64,000 nucleotides of DNA from Bacteroidota bacterium (GCA_013298895.1 JAAFJM010000008.1:62001-126000), one strand, 5' to 3'; shown: positions 42,588 through 52,580, numbered from the stretch's first letter. Numbers and translations are program-made. Notes: generated by a model not told the origin, from the letters alone.

Positions 42588-45173
42588 ATGGAAGCTAAAT
42601 TTTCACCACGTGTAAAAGATGTAATTAGTTATAGCCGAGAAGAAGCAATTCGCTTGGGCCATGATTATATTGGAACTGAACACTTATTATTAGGCCTTAT
42701 TAGAGAAGGCGAAGGCAAGGCTTTAAAAATTTTGAAGGCTTTGGGTGTAGATAACTCAAAGTTGAAAAGAACTATTGAAGACTCGATTAGAAGTACTGCA
42801 AGTAATAATACCAATTTTGTTAATATACCGCTTACAAAGCAGGCAGAAAAAGTATTGAAAATTACTTATTTAGAAGCTAAAATCTTTAAAACAGACATTA
42901 TAGGAACCGAGCATTTATTGCTTTCTATATTAAGAGATGAAGATAATTTGGCTTCTCAAATTTTATCGCAATTTGGCATCAATTACGACATTTTTAAACA
43001 AGCTATTGAAAACAGAATTGATGAAGATTTTGATAGCAAAAAATCAAATCCTCGTAATGAATTGCCGGCCGATGAAGATGATTATTTTGCTGGCGCAGGC
43101 GCGGGAAGAGAACCTGAACGCAAACAAGAACCTACACGTAGAATTGATCCAAAATCAAAAACACCTGTGTTAGATAATTTTGGTAGAGATTTAACCAAAG
43201 CTGCCGAAGAAGGTAAAATTGATGCCATTGTTGGCCGTGAAAAAGAAATTGAAAGAGTTTCACAAATTTTATCGCGTAGGAAAAAGAATAACCCAGTATT
43301 AATTGGCGAACCAGGTGTGGGTAAAACTGCAATTGCCGAAGGTTTAGCATTACGCATTATTCAACGTAAAGTAAGCCGCATTCTATTTAATAAAAGAGTG
43401 GTAATGCTTGATATGGCTAGCATGGTGGCAGGTACAAAATACCGTGGTCAGTTTGAAGAACGTATGAAAGCAGTGATGAATGAATTGGAAAAAAGTCCAG
43501 ATGTAATTTTATTTATTGACGAAATACACACCATAGTTGGCGCAGGCGGAGCAAGCGGAAGTTTAGATGCATCAAATATGTTTAAACCTGCTTTAGCCCG
43601 TGGCGAAATACAATGTATTGGTGCTACCACTTTAGATGAATACCGCCAATATATTGAAAAAGATGGTGCTTTAGAACGCAGATTTCAAATAGTAATGGTT
43701 GAACCTGCTACTCCTGAAGAATCTATTCAAATATTGACCAATATTAAAGATAAATACGAAGCTCACCACAGTGTAACTTACACGCCAGAAGCTATTAACG
43801 CTTGTGTGAGTATGAGTACTCGTTATATGGTTGATAGACATTTGCCAGATAAAGCAATTGATGTACTAGACGAAGTTGGTGCTCGCGTTCATTTAAGCAA
43901 TATTCATGTTCCTGCTGCTATTATTGAGCTTGAAAAACAAGTTGAAGATATAAAAGTAGAAAAAAATCAAGTAGTGAAAAGCCAAAAATATGAAGAGGCT
44001 GCTAAACTACGCGATAAAGAAAAACATTTATTGGAGCAACTTGAAACTGAAAAAGCTAAGTGGGAAGAAGAATCGAAAAACCAACGTTATAATGTTAGTG
44101 AAGACGATGTAGCTGAAGTGATAGCCATGATGACTGGAGTTCCGGTAAAACGCATTGCGCAAAGCGAAGGCGAGCGTTTGTTAAAAATGGGAACTGAGTT
44201 AAGTGGTAAAGTAATTGGACAAGATGATGCAATTAAAAAATTAGCAAAAGCTGTTCAACGCAGCCGTTCAGGTTTAAAGAATCCAAATAAACCAATTGGT
44301 TCATTTATATTCTTAGGTCCAACTGGTGTTGGAAAAACCGAAATGGTAAAAGTATTAGCTCGTTACTTATTTGATACCGATGATGCCATGATTCGTATTG
44401 ATATGAGTGAGTATATGGAGAAATTTGCTGTTAGCCGTTTGGTTGGAGCGCCTCCAGGATACATTGGTTACGAAGAAGGTGGTCAATTAACCGAAAAAGT
44501 TAGAAGAAAACCTTATGCCGTAATTTTATTGGATGAAGTAGAAAAAGCACATCCAGATGTGTTTAATTTATTATTACAAGTATTGGATGAAGGGTTTTTA
44601 ACTGATAGTTTAGGTCGTAAAATTGATTTTAGAAATACTATCATCATTATGACTTCGAACATTGGTAGCCGCCAGTTAAAAGATTTTGGTGCAGGTGTTG
44701 GTTTTGGTACGCCAAGTAAAGATGCTAATGCACAAAAAGATTCAAAATTAGTAATTGAAAATGCTTTAAAACGTTTCTTCTCGCCTGAGTTTTTAAATAG
44801 AGTAGATGATGTAATTGTATTTAACTCTTTAGACAAAGAAGCAATTACTAAAATTTTAGATATCAACTTAAGTAAATTAATTAGCCGTGTTGAAGAACTA
44901 GGATTTAAATTTAGTATTACCGAATCGGCAAAAGCATTTTTAGCTGAAAAAGGATTTGATGCAGATTTAGGAGCTAGACCTTTAGCAAGAACAATTCAAA
45001 AGTATGTAGAAGATGGAATTGCGGAGCAATTGCTATTACAACAAACTGGTGAAGGTGAAACAATAGAAGTAGATTACGACAAAGAGGCCAATGCCGATGA
45101 GTTGAAAATTACTACTATTAAGAAAAAAGAGCGTAAAAAGAAAGATGCTCCAATTGATAAAACGGAAGAGTAA
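42588..45173 (+). CDS. clpC: ClpC-type AAA+ unfoldase
   Basis: About 861 residues from ATG 42588 (an ATG 24 bases upstream adds MKKFWNYN and is less typical). Two Clp_N repeats (residues ~5-135: [30 protein letters not shown]), first AAA domain (Walker A GEPGVGKT, Walker [10 protein letters not shown]), a middle coiled coil with a UVR-like [13 protein letters not shown], and second AAA domain ([31 protein letters not shown]). It unfolds proteins for ClpP. Followed by a strong terminator; single-gene unit. Confidence 0.94.
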   Translation: MEAKFSPRVKDVISYSREEAIRLGHDYIGTEHLLLGLIREGEGKALKILKALGVDNSKLKRTIEDSIRSTASNNTNFVNIPLTKQAEKVLKITYLEAKIFKTDIIGTEHLLLSILRDEDNLASQILSQFGINYDIFKQAIENRIDEDFDSKKSNPRNELPADEDDYFAGAGAGREPERKQEPTRRIDPKSKTPVLDNFGRDLTKAAEEGKIDAIVGREKEIERVSQILSRRKKNNPVLIGEPGVGKTAIAEGLALRIIQRKVSRILFNKRVVMLDMASMVAGTKYRGQFEERMKAVMNELEKSPDVILFIDEIHTIVGAGGASGSLDASNMFKPALARGEIQCIGATTLDEYRQYIEKDGALERRFQIVMVEPATPEESIQILTNIKDKYEAHHSVTYTPEAINACVSMSTRYMVDRHLPDKAIDVLDEVGARVHLSNIHVPAAIIELEKQVEDIKVEKNQVVKSQKYEEAAKLRDKEKHLLEQLETEKAKWEEESKNQRYNVSEDDVAEVIAMMTGVPVKRIAQSEGERLLKMGTELSGKVIGQDDAIKKLAKAVQRSRSGLKNPNKPIGSFIFLGPTGVGKTEMVKVLARYLFDTDDAMIRIDMSEYMEKFAVSRLVGAPPGYIGYEEGGQLTEKVRRKPYAVILLDEVEKAHPDVFNLLLQVLDEGFLTDSLGRKIDFRNTIIIMTSNIGSRQLKDFGAGVGFGTPSKDANAQKDSKLVIENALKRFFSPEFLNRVDDVIVFNSLDKEAITKILDINLSKLISRVEELGFKFSITESAKAFLAEKGFDADLGARPLARTIQKYVEDGIAEQLLLQQTGEGETIEVDYDKEANADELKITTIKKKERKKKDAPIDKTEE

Positions 45174-45180
45174 TCAAAAA

Positions 45181-45208
45181 GCACATCTAATTTAGATGTG
45201 CTTTTTTT
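45181..45208 (+). terminator. Intrinsic terminator after clpC
   Basis: Perfect stem GCACATCTAA / TTAGATGTGC at 45181-45201 followed by seven T, eight bases after the clpC stop. Confidence 0.9.
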
Positions 45209-45291
45209 ATGTAACTAACCAATAAGTATAATTAGAAAAGTTAAGACTTTAAATCATAAAATATCACATTATGAAATATGGAAAATAAGCA

Positions 45292-45299
45292 TAGTTTTG
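45292..45299 (+). promoter_or_regulatory. Candidate -7 box for leucine dehydrogenase
   Basis: TAGTTTTG fits TAnnTTTG and precedes the ATG at 45324 by 24 bases. It overlaps a TTG codon (45297) that could otherwise be read as a start, arguing for the ATG. No clear -33 TTG at the right distance. Confidence 0.45.
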
Positions 45300-45323
45300 C
45301 AGCCTTTTAAAATACAAAAAATT

Positions 45324-46391
45324 ATGTCTGATATTTTCTCTCAGTTGCAAAAACATGATCATGAGCAAATAGTATTTTGCCAAGATGAATACACTGGATT
45401 GAAGGCAATTATTGCCATTCACAACACGGTTTTAGGACCAGGTTTAGGCGGAACGCGCGTTTGGAATTACACCAGCGAAGCTGATGCAGTGAATGATGTA
45501 TTGCGTTTAAGCCGAGGTATGACATACAAAGCATCTATTTCTGGATTGAACTTGGGGGGTGCTAAAGCTGTTATTATTGGTGATGCAAAAACACTAAAAA
45601 CAGAAGCATTAATGCGTAAATTTGGTCGTTTTGTAGAAAACCTTAACGGTAAATACATTACAGCTGAAGATGTGAACACCACTACTCGCGATATGGAGTA
45701 TGTTAACATGGAAACAAACCACGTAGTTGGTTTACCAGAAAGCATGGGAGGCGGAGGAGATCCAAGCCCTGTTACTGCTTATGGTGTTTTTGTAGGAATG
45801 AAAGCAGCTGTAAAACACGCTTTTGGAACTGATAGTTTAGCTGGTAAAAAAGTAGCTGTTCAAGGTATTGGTAAAGTAGGTGGCCATTTGTTAGAATATT
45901 TACACAAAGAAGGTGCTAAACTTTTTATTACCGATATTAACGAAGAAATGCTTAAAAAATACAGCAAAGATTTTGGAGCAACTGTGGTTAAAGGTGATGA
46001 AATTTATGGTTTAGATGTTGATGTTTTTGCTCCTTGTGCTTTAGGTGCTATTTTAGATTCGGTTAATATTAATAAACTAAAATGTAAAGTAGTTGCTGGT
46101 GCTGCTAATAATCAATTGGCTGACGAAAATATTCATGGCCCAATGTTAATGGAAAAAGGTATTGCTTATGCACCTGATTTCTTAATTAATGCAGGTGGTT
46201 TAATCAATGTTTACCAAGAACACATTGGTTATAACCGTGAAACCGCATTTAGCAACACAGAAAAAATTTATGATACTACTTTAGCCATTTTCCAAAAATC
46301 GGATAAAGATAAAGTACATACACAAAAAGCTGCAACCGAGTTAGCCGAAAAACGCATTCATGATATTATGCGCGTAGGTTCAACTTACTAG
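45324..46391 (+). CDS. Leucine dehydrogenase (Glu/Leu/Phe/Val dehydrogenase family)
   Basis: A 355-residue NAD-dependent amino-acid dehydrogenase. Substrate domain with GPGLGGTRVWNY, the catalytic Lys in GMTYKASISGLNLGGAK, and the Asp in TAEDVNTTTRDM; Rossmann motif VAVQGIGKVGGHLLEYL near residue 185; C-terminal GAANNQLAD and PDFLINAGGLINVYQE. It interconverts branched-chain amino acids and their 2-oxoacids with NH3 release. The short GIGxVG form and overall length fit leucine/valine rather than glutamate dehydrogenase. Confidence 0.88.
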   Translation: MSDIFSQLQKHDHEQIVFCQDEYTGLKAIIAIHNTVLGPGLGGTRVWNYTSEADAVNDVLRLSRGMTYKASISGLNLGGAKAVIIGDAKTLKTEALMRKFGRFVENLNGKYITAEDVNTTTRDMEYVNMETNHVVGLPESMGGGGDPSPVTAYGVFVGMKAAVKHAFGTDSLAGKKVAVQGIGKVGGHLLEYLHKEGAKLFITDINEEMLKKYSKDFGATVVKGDEIYGLDVDVFAPCALGAILDSVNINKLKCKVVAGAANNQLADENIHGPMLMEKGIAYAPDFLINAGGLINVYQEHIGYNRETAFSNTEKIYDTTLAIFQKSDKDKVHTQKAATELAEKRIHDIMRVGSTY

Positions 46392-46416
46392 TAATATAAT
46401 AAATAATAAAATTAAC

Positions 46417-46441
46417 TAAGCCTAGCATAAAACTAGGCTTA
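46417..46441 (+). terminator. Intrinsic terminator after leucine dehydrogenase
   Basis: Stem TAAGCCTAG / CTAGGCTTA with a CATAAAA loop, followed by TTTTT, 25 bases after the stop codon. Confidence 0.85.
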
Positions 46442-46535
46442 TTTTTACAAAATAGTTCTTTAGGTAATTTAAAAAATGTATTGCTAAGCCTACAGAATTT
46501 TATATAAATTAGCGTACATACACAAAATAATAGCT

Positions 46536-47480
46536 ATGCTATTCAGACGTTTTTTACGAATTAAAACCTTTCAAGCATTATATGCTTACAAACAAGATCA
46601 GTCAACGAGTAGGGCGGTGGCTAAAAATAACCTTGTAAAATCACTCGATAAAGCATATGATGTATATGTGTTTTTGATGTCTTTCCTAATTGAGTTCAAA
46701 TTTTTTGTTGGTAAAGAAATAGAACTTCAAAATAACAAACATATTCCTCAGCCTGAGCAAATGGCGTTTTTAAAAGCAATTTATAACAATGCAGCTATTT
46801 CCTTACTTGAGAATGATATTATTTTACAAGAAAAGATAAAAGCAAGAAAACTAGATTGGACTAAAAGCAATGATTTTTTTCGTCAAATTTTGACAGAAGT
46901 TAAAGCAATTGATACAATAGTTGAAGCAACTAAAGAAGCAGATACTTCTGTATTTGCCGAAAAACAAATTTTGTTGGAGTTGGTTGAAAGTTTGGTAGCA
47001 GACAGTGAAGTATTTAATCATTACATGGAAGAGCAGTTTATTAACTGGGAGGATGATGAGGTAATGGTACTAATTGCATTTCAAAAAACATTAGCTTCTA
47101 TTAAACAAAATAAAGGAGCCGAAATTTTACCAGGTTTTTATAACGATAAATATGAAGATACTACTTTTGTGTCTGATTTATTTTTAGAGACTTTGGAGCA
47201 AGAAGATGCTTTGATTGAATTAATTAGTTCAAAAACCCAAAATTGGGATGCAGATAGAATTGCCACAGTAGATATGCTTTTAATGAAAATGGCTATGTGC
47301 GAAATACTTAACTTTAATCAAATACCTGTGAAGGTAAGTATCAATGAGTATTTAGAAATCGCTAAACTATACAGTAGTCCTAATAGTCATACTTTTATGA
47401 ATGGTGTTTTGGATAAAGTTCAATTAGAATTACGCAAAGAAAATAAAATTAACAAAACAGGTAGAGGCCTAGTAGAGTAG
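46536..47480 (+). CDS. nusB: Transcription antitermination factor NusB
   Basis: A 314-residue NusB, much longer than the ~140-residue E. coli form but usual for Bacteroidota, where an extra N-terminal half is present. N-terminus RRFLRIKTFQALYAYKQDQ; the canonical NusB helical core lies in the C-terminal half (VSDLFLETLEQEDALIELI, KTQNWDADRIATVDMLLMKMAMCEIL, IPVKVSINEYLEIAKLYSS). It binds boxA RNA in rRNA antitermination. First gene of the nusB-DUF1573-yajC-coaE unit. Confidence 0.92.
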   Translation: MLFRRFLRIKTFQALYAYKQDQSTSRAVAKNNLVKSLDKAYDVYVFLMSFLIEFKFFVGKEIELQNNKHIPQPEQMAFLKAIYNNAAISLLENDIILQEKIKARKLDWTKSNDFFRQILTEVKAIDTIVEATKEADTSVFAEKQILLELVESLVADSEVFNHYMEEQFINWEDDEVMVLIAFQKTLASIKQNKGAEILPGFYNDKYEDTTFVSDLFLETLEQEDALIELISSKTQNWDADRIATVDMLLMKMAMCEILNFNQIPVKVSINEYLEIAKLYSSPNSHTFMNGVLDKVQLELRKENKINKTGRGLVE

Positions 47481-47522
47481 TTTAATAGTTAAGAATTAAT
47501 CAAATTAATTTAAATATATACA

Positions 47523-47996
47523 ATGAAAAAAGTAATTATTTCAACTTTAGTTTTAATGGCCATTGCCTGCGGCAATAATGATTCAAGCAAACAAGTAGGT
47601 GCTGAAATAGTAAACAATACAGCTACTGCCGAAAATCCCAATGCTGAGAATGAAAATGCAACGGAGATAACTTTTGAACAAAATATGTTCGATTTTGGTA
47701 CAATTAAAGAAGGTGAACTTGTAAATTATAAATTTAAGTTTAAAAATACAGGTAAAAATCCATTGTTGATTACCAATGCATCAGCAAGCTGTGGTTGTAC
47801 AGTTCCCAATTGGCCTAAAGAACCAATTGCACCTGGCCAAGGTGGTGAAATTGATGTAACTTTTAACAGCGAAGGAAAACCAAACCATGCAGAAAAAACG
47901 GTTACTGTAGTGGCTAATACCACGCCAACCAATACCATGCTTTTAATTAAAGGCGAAGTAACACCAAAACAAGGTTCTGCAACACAAGCACATTAA
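47523..47996 (+). CDS. DUF1573 lipoprotein
   Basis: A 157-residue lipoprotein (ISTLVLMAIAC, Cys16) with a low-complexity Asn/Glu/Ala linker and an Ig-like DUF1573 domain: FDFGTIKEGELVNYKFKFKN, NASASCGCTVPNWPKEPI and VTFNSEGKPNHAEKTVTV. DUF1573 is common in Bacteroidota between nusB and yajC. Function unknown; the fold resembles ASPM-SPD-2-Hydin and periplasmic chaperone-like domains. Confidence 0.87.
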   Translation: MKKVIISTLVLMAIACGNNDSSKQVGAEIVNNTATAENPNAENENATEITFEQNMFDFGTIKEGELVNYKFKFKNTGKNPLLITNASASCGCTVPNWPKEPIAPGQGGEIDVTFNSEGKPNHAEKTVTVVANTTPTNTMLLIKGEVTPKQGSATQAH

Positions 47997-48028
47997 TTAT
48001 TAAAATAATAATAACACAAATAAAAACC

Positions 48029-48355
48029 ATGAATTTAACTTTATTACAAGCCGCGGCTATAAGTGGCGGATGGGAGCAAATGATATTTTTTGTTCCAATG
48101 ATTGCCATTTTTTATTTCTTTATGATTCGTCCTCAAATGAAGAAACAAAAAGACCAAAAAAAATTAATTGAATCAATTGAAAAAGGTTCAAAGATTGTAA
48201 CTCTTGGCGGTATCCAAGCTAAAGTTGTAGAAGTACATGAAGCTCATTTGATCATTGAAAGCGAAGGTACTCGTTTACGTATTAACAAAAGTGCTGTGAG
48301 TTTAGAAGCTACACAAGCTTTAAATCCAGTAAAAAAAGAAGAAACTAAAAAATAG
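48029..48355 (+). CDS. yajC: Preprotein translocase accessory subunit YajC
   Basis: A 108-residue protein with one membrane helix (residues ~18-36, MIFFVPMIAIFYFFMIRPQ) and the small cytoplasmic domain GSKIVTLGGIQAKVVEVHE typical of YajC. It associates with SecDF. Third gene of the nusB unit; the hairpin after it overlaps the region upstream of coaE. Confidence 0.92.
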   Translation: MNLTLLQAAAISGGWEQMIFFVPMIAIFYFFMIRPQMKKQKDQKKLIESIEKGSKIVTLGGIQAKVVEVHEAHLIIESEGTRLRINKSAVSLEATQALNPVKKEETKK

Positions 48356-48373
48356 TTTTTAAATAATTTTTAT

Positions 48374-48407
48374 AAAAAGTCAGGCATTTTTGTCTGACTT
48401 TTTTTAT
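48374..48407 (+). terminator. Intrinsic terminator or attenuator between yajC and coaE
   Basis: Stem AAAAAGTCAG / CTGACTTTTT with a 9-base loop and T-run. It lies 18 bases after yajC and ends 12 bases before the coaE ATG, so it would reduce rather than favour read-through into coaE. Confidence 0.75.
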
Positions 48408-48419
48408 TTAATTTTGAAT

Positions 48420-49013
48420 ATGCAAAAAATTGGGGTTACCGGAAGTATAGGAAGTGGAAAATCTTTGGTATGTAATATTTTTAGGCAATTAGGGATTCCT
48501 ATTTATAATGCTGATGATAGGGCAAAGATACTCATGGTTACTCATGATGAAATTATTAGTATTGTTAAAAGTTTGTTTGGTAATGAAAGCTATTTTGAAG
48601 ATGGAAGTTTAAACAGAGCGCATATTTCGGCCATTGCATTTAACAATAAGGCATTATTAACTGAATTAAATAAAACGGTGCATCCTACTGTGTTTGCCGA
48701 TTTTGATAATTGGATTATGGAGCAAAAAAAACTAGACGTTCCTTATGTTATTAAAGAAGCAGCATTGATGTTTGAAACTGATAGTTATAAAGGTTTAGAA
48801 AAGTATATAGTAGTCACAGCTCCTTTGCAATTGCGAATTGAACGCACCATACTTCGAGATAATATAACTCAAGAACAAGTGCAATCACGAATGGATAATC
48901 AGTTTACTCAAGAGGAGAAATTAGCTAAAGCAAATTTTGAAATTGTAAATGATGACAAACACTCATTAATAGAACAAGTGGTTAATCTAAACAAGGCGTT
49001 GTTAAATCCATAA
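48420..49013 (+). CDS. coaE: Dephospho-CoA kinase
   Basis: A 197-residue P-loop kinase for the last step of CoA synthesis. Walker A GVTGSIGSGKSLVC at residues ~5-18, the substrate-binding DDRAK and HPTVFADF blocks, EAALMFETDSYKGL and a lid with RDNITQEQVQSRMDNQ. ATG 48420 is chosen because an upstream in-frame ATG (48390) lies inside the terminator stem. The cdaR/ybbR-type gene often found between yajC and coaE in this phylum is absent. Confidence 0.92.
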   Translation: MQKIGVTGSIGSGKSLVCNIFRQLGIPIYNADDRAKILMVTHDEIISIVKSLFGNESYFEDGSLNRAHISAIAFNNKALLTELNKTVHPTVFADFDNWIMEQKKLDVPYVIKEAALMFETDSYKGLEKYIVVTAPLQLRIERTILRDNITQEQVQSRMDNQFTQEEKLAKANFEIVNDDKHSLIEQVVNLNKALLNP

Positions 49014-49093
49014 ATAGTCACTTAACAAAAAACAGCTCTAACTTTTTCAATTGATAGATAATTCTATAATTGGAGACCTAATGATTTCACAAC

Positions 49094-49453
49094 TTACTTA
49101 ATTGATTTTGGCTTGTTTTGTAAAAAATAAAAATAGATGCCTCCAATTGCATAAGCAACACAATCTTTCCAATCTGAAGTGTAATGTTGATTGAAAATTG
49201 GAATAATTACTTCAAATGCTAAACTAAAGTAAAAGATACAAAAAACGATTGTTTTGACATGAAAAGTAAATGAATAATTGGTAATAAAATTTTGCTGTAT
49301 AATCAATGAAATTCCAAGTAATATCGGCAAAATCACGAAATCGTCTAAATAACAATCCAACCATTCAATATTAATTTGATTTAGTGCTAAAATTTGATGT
49401 GCAAACCAAAGAAATAAAGGAATAAGCAAATATAAATTAATCGATTTAAACAT
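49094..49453 (-). CDS. Hypothetical membrane protein
   Basis: A 119-residue protein with four hydrophobic helices; motifs NIEWLDCYLDDFVILPILLGI and SDWKDCVAYAIGGIYFYFLQN recall small Bacteroidota membrane proteins variously labelled as VanZ-like or transporter-related, but no firm family is visible. It follows the zinc-ribbon protein gene by five bases in the same direction, so they are probably co-transcribed. Confidence 0.65.
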   Translation of the reverse strand: MFKSINLYLLIPLFLWFAHQILALNQINIEWLDCYLDDFVILPILLGISLIIQQNFITNYSFTFHVKTIVFCIFYFSLAFEVIIPIFNQHYTSDWKDCVAYAIGGIYFYFLQNKPKSIK

Positions 49454-49458
49454 GCTTT

Positions 49459-49776
49459 TTAGCCTGGTAAAGCCATTAAAACAATTGTAACCAATGTAAT
49501 AATTCCAATAATAATGGCTTGACCTCCTTGGATTAATTTTTCAATCACAAAAAGAAATTTATTTTTATCAGAATTTTTTATCTTAAAATCATTCATTAAT
49601 AACGACTGATTTTGCCATTTTTTTTCTAACTCATATAAGTCTTTTCTATAACCAAAATCAAGAATTTCCCCGCAAAACTCACAAAAAGCTTTGTTTCCAT
49701 CTGTCCATTTTTGGCAGTGTTCACATTTTTTTTGATTTATATTTTTAGTTGAAGACATTGATGGAAAAGAAGTCAA
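49459..49776 (-). CDS. Zinc-ribbon protein with C-terminal membrane anchor
   Basis: A 105-residue protein: N-terminal zinc ribbon CEHCQKWTDGNKAFCEFCG (two CxxC pairs), a charged linker, and a C-terminal hydrophobic helix (residues ~83-103, GGQAIIIGIITLVTIVLMA). The N-terminus may start at Met7 (MSSTKNINQ). Topology suggests a cytoplasmic ribbon tethered to the inner membrane. Unknown function; coupled to the small membrane protein downstream. Confidence 0.68.
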   Translation of the reverse strand: MTSFPSMSSTKNINQKKCEHCQKWTDGNKAFCEFCGEILDFGYRKDLYELEKKWQNQSLLMNDFKIKNSDKNKFLFVIEKLIQGGQAIIIGIITLVTIVLMALPG

Positions 49777-49789
49777 TTTAAATAAAAAA

Positions 49790-49826
49790 ACAAGGTATCA
49801 GGTAATTAAATATCCCAATACCTTGT
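49790..49826. terminator. Hairpin between SRPBCC gene and zinc-ribbon gene
   Basis: Perfect 9-bp stem ACAAGGTAT / ATACCTTGT with a 19-base loop and an A-run on the left, which becomes a T-run on the minus strand. It sits downstream of the minus-strand SRPBCC gene and would terminate its transcript before the zinc-ribbon gene. Confidence 0.65.
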
Positions 49827-49861
49827 TGTAATTTAGTTCTTTTAAAATAAATTATTTAGGT

Positions 49862-50314
49862 TTATTTAAATATTTTCAACAATTCAATCTCCCTGAATTC
49901 AAAAATTTCTTTTACTTTTTTATCTACAAAAAGCCAATGTAAAAATGGAGCTAATATCCAACCTTTCGATAAATACGTGACTCTGTCGGTCATGATGGTA
50001 ATACCATTTTTTTCTTCAAAAAAGTGTTCATGGTACCATTTTGTATAAGGGCCTTTTAACTGTTGATCTGCAAATTTAAACGGAGGATTCCACTCACTTA
50101 TTTCAGTTTTCCATTTGAATGGTATGCCATTTAGTTTAATTTGGTAATCAATTAAAGTACCTTTAGCCATAGGAATTGGCGATGGAGTTAGTATTTTAAA
50201 ATAAACCTCAGATGGTGTTATCTTATTTAAATTTTCAGCTTTACTAAAAAATTCAAAAACCTCAGCTAATGGTTTGTTTATTTGTGTTGTTTTTTCTAAA
50301 ACATATTCTCTCAT
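49862..50314 (-). CDS. SRPBCC family protein (polyketide cyclase-like)
   Basis: A 150-residue START/Bet v1-like fold: KTTQINKPLAEVFEFFSKAENLNKITP at the N-terminus, GTLIDYQIKLNGIPFKWKTEI in the middle, and PYTKWYHEHFFEE with the family's aromatic strand. Members bind hydrophobic ligands; some are labelled cell-division inhibitors of the SulA-like type. No neighbour points to a ligand. Confidence 0.83.
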   Translation of the reverse strand: MREYVLEKTTQINKPLAEVFEFFSKAENLNKITPSEVYFKILTPSPIPMAKGTLIDYQIKLNGIPFKWKTEISEWNPPFKFADQQLKGPYTKWYHEHFFEEKNGITIMTDRVTYLSKGWILAPFLHWLFVDKKVKEIFEFREIELLKIFK

Positions 50315-50329
50315 GCTATATTATACAAA

Positions 50330-50645
50330 GCAACTGTTTAATTGTTTAAGTTAGTATTTAGAGATATGTTGATTTATGATTTGGAGATTTGTTTATTGTT
50401 TATTTGCTTATTTCCCAGCTCACATTTCACATTTCATCATTCATACTTCATTTTTGTTTAACTGTTTAATTGATTATTTGCTTAATTGGTTATTTCTCAT
50501 TTCCCAACTCTCAAAACTCAATTCCCATCTCTCAATTCCTATTTCATCATTCATACTTCATTTTTTTATTTCTTGATTAATTCAAAATTCAACATCCAAC
50601 ATCTAACATTCAACATTCATCTTTCAAAATTCATAATTATTGTTT
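50330..50645. repeat. Degenerate intergenic repeat array
   Basis: About 315 bases of stuttering text. A 25-base unit ATTTCATCATTCATACTTCA plus five T occurs identically at 50431-50455 and 50541-50565; 'actgtttaattg' units recur; and the right end (50580-50640) has AATTCAAAATTCAACATCCA and ATTCAACATTCAT units of the family at 16692 and 21068. Open frames read through it but are compositionally unlike genes. I see no coding function here. Confidence 0.65.
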
Positions 50646-50666
50646 TATTTAGTTTAAACTTGCAAC

Positions 50667-52580
50667 ATGAATTATTTACGCGCTGAAAACCTTTCGAAAT
50701 ACTATGGCGAAAGACATTTATTCAGCAATATTACTTTTACAGTAACCAAAGGACAAAGAGTGGCTTTAATAGCTAAAAATGGCTCGGGTAAAACGAGTTT
50801 GTTAAATATACTTACAGGCAGAGATAAAGGTGATGAGGGGCAAGTTGTTATTGATAAAAATATACGTTGGGCATATATTGAACAAGATCCACAATTTTAT
50901 CAAACCGATGATGTTTGGTCGGCCATATATAAAAGTGATAACGAATTATTAAATTGTGTAGCAAGGTACGAAGAGGTAATTGAAATACTAGATAAGGATC
51001 CTGAAAATATTGATAATCAAAACCAACTTCAGTATGCTATGGAAGCTATGGATTTGAATAATGCATGGGATATTGAAACAAAAATAAAAACCATTTTACA
51101 ACAGTTAAACTTACACAATCACTTACATAGTAGTATTGCAAGTTTAAGTGGTGGGCAAAAGAAACGTTTAGCCATTGCTACCGTTTTGGTTCAACAGCCA
51201 GATTTTATTATTATGGATGAACCTACCAATCATTTAGATTTAAAAATGATAGAATGGCTAGAAACCTATTTAACGGTTAATAATACCACTTTACTTTTGG
51301 TAACACACGACAGGTATTTTTTAGATAAAGTTTGTAACGAAATTATTGAATTAGCTGAAGGCAATTTATACACCCACAAAGGAAATTATGCCTATTTTTT
51401 AGAGAAAAAAGCCCAACGAGAAGAGTATTTAGATAAAGAAGCAGATGCTGCTCGCAAGCATATGCGCAAGGAGTTGGAGTGGATGCGTAAACAACCTAAG
51501 GCTAGAACCACTAAATCGAAAAGTAGGATAGAGGACTTTTATGAAACCAAAGAAAAAGCATCGTATAAGCGCGATGATGCGAAGGTTGAAATAAAAATGA
51601 AAATGGAAAGATTGGGTTCTAAAATTTTAGAAGTTCAACAATTGAAAAAATCGTTTGAAGATTTGAAAATTTGTGAAGACTTTACTTATATATTTAAACC
51701 AGGGGAACGTATTGGAATTATTGGAAACAATGGAGTTGGTAAAACTACGTTTTTAAATATGCTTTTAGGTACTGAGCAACCTGATGGAGGTAAAATTAGC
51801 CTAGGCGATACTGTAAAAGTTGGGTATTATAATCAACTTGGCATGCAGCTTAAGGATGATAAACGCGTGATTGAAGTAATTACAGACATAGCCGAATATG
51901 TGGAGATGACTAAAGGTGAAAAGCTTACTGCCAAAACCTTATTAACTCGTTTTTTATTCGATCCCAAAAAACAACATAATTATGTAAGTTCATTGAGTGG
52001 AGGTGAAAAACGAAGGTTGTATTTACTTACCATATTAATGAGTAAGCCAAATTTTTTGGTATTAGATGAACCAACAAACGATTTGGATATTGAAACTTTA
52101 AACGTATTAGAGGAGTTCTTGGAAGAATATGAAGGTTGTATTATGGTAGTTACTCATGATAGGTATTTTATGGATACCATAGTTGATAGTCTATTTGTAT
52201 TTGAAGGCAATGGGAAGATTCGTCCATTTAACGGCAATTACCAAGAGTATTTAAATGAACAAGAAGAAATTCAAGCAGAAGCACTTTTAGCAAAAAGCAA
52301 TGCAACCAAAGCTGCCAATACCGCGGCAGTAAAAGCCGAACCCATCAAAACAGAACAAGCAGCAACTAATAAACGTAAATTGACATTTAACGAACAACGT
52401 TTATTTGAACAATTAGAAAAAGACATAGCTGTTTTACACGATAAAAAAATTGATTTAGAAACTAAATTAAGTGCTCCCAACGCTAGTACGGACGATATTA
52501 TTACTATGGGTAAAGAACTGATAGAAGTCAATAACAGTATAGATGAAAAAGAGTTAAAATGGCTAGAATTAAGCGAATAA
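50667..52580 (+). CDS. ABC-F family ATPase (Uup-like)
   Basis: A 637-residue soluble protein with two ABC domains and no membrane segment. First: Walker A AKNGSGKTS, signature LSGGQKKR, Walker B FIIMDEPTNHLDL. The linker is charged and long (residues ~245-315, KARTTKSKSRIEDFYETKEK). Second: GNNGVGKTT, LSGGEKRR, FLVLDEPTNDLD. A C-terminal coiled coil (residues ~560-637) suits Uup/ABC-F proteins that act on ribosomes or on replication intermediates. Immediately upstream of tRNA-Lys and the island. Confidence 0.88.
   Translation: MNYLRAENLSKYYGERHLFSNITFTVTKGQRVALIAKNGSGKTSLLNILTGRDKGDEGQVVIDKNIRWAYIEQDPQFYQTDDVWSAIYKSDNELLNCVARYEEVIEILDKDPENIDNQNQLQYAMEAMDLNNAWDIETKIKTILQQLNLHNHLHSSIASLSGGQKKRLAIATVLVQQPDFIIMDEPTNHLDLKMIEWLETYLTVNNTTLLLVTHDRYFLDKVCNEIIELAEGNLYTHKGNYAYFLEKKAQREEYLDKEADAARKHMRKELEWMRKQPKARTTKSKSRIEDFYETKEKASYKRDDAKVEIKMKMERLGSKILEVQQLKKSFEDLKICEDFTYIFKPGERIGIIGNNGVGKTTFLNMLLGTEQPDGGKISLGDTVKVGYYNQLGMQLKDDKRVIEVITDIAEYVEMTKGEKLTAKTLLTRFLFDPKKQHNYVSSLSGGEKRRLYLLTILMSKPNFLVLDEPTNDLDIETLNVLEEFLEEYEGCIMVVTHDRYFMDTIVDSLFVFEGNGKIRPFNGNYQEYLNEQEEIQAEALLAKSNATKAANTAAVKAEPIKTEQAATNKRKLTFNEQRLFEQLEKDIAVLHDKKIDLETKLSAPNASTDDIITMGKELIEVNNSIDEKELKWLELSE

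Noticed and set aside
43082-43357. Minus-strand frames inside clpC
   Set aside because: Antisense shadows of a strongly conserved gene; no independent support.
50376-50686. Two open frames before the ABC-F gene
   Set aside because: They read through degenerate repeats, are Ser/Phe/His-rich and show no domain or start context.
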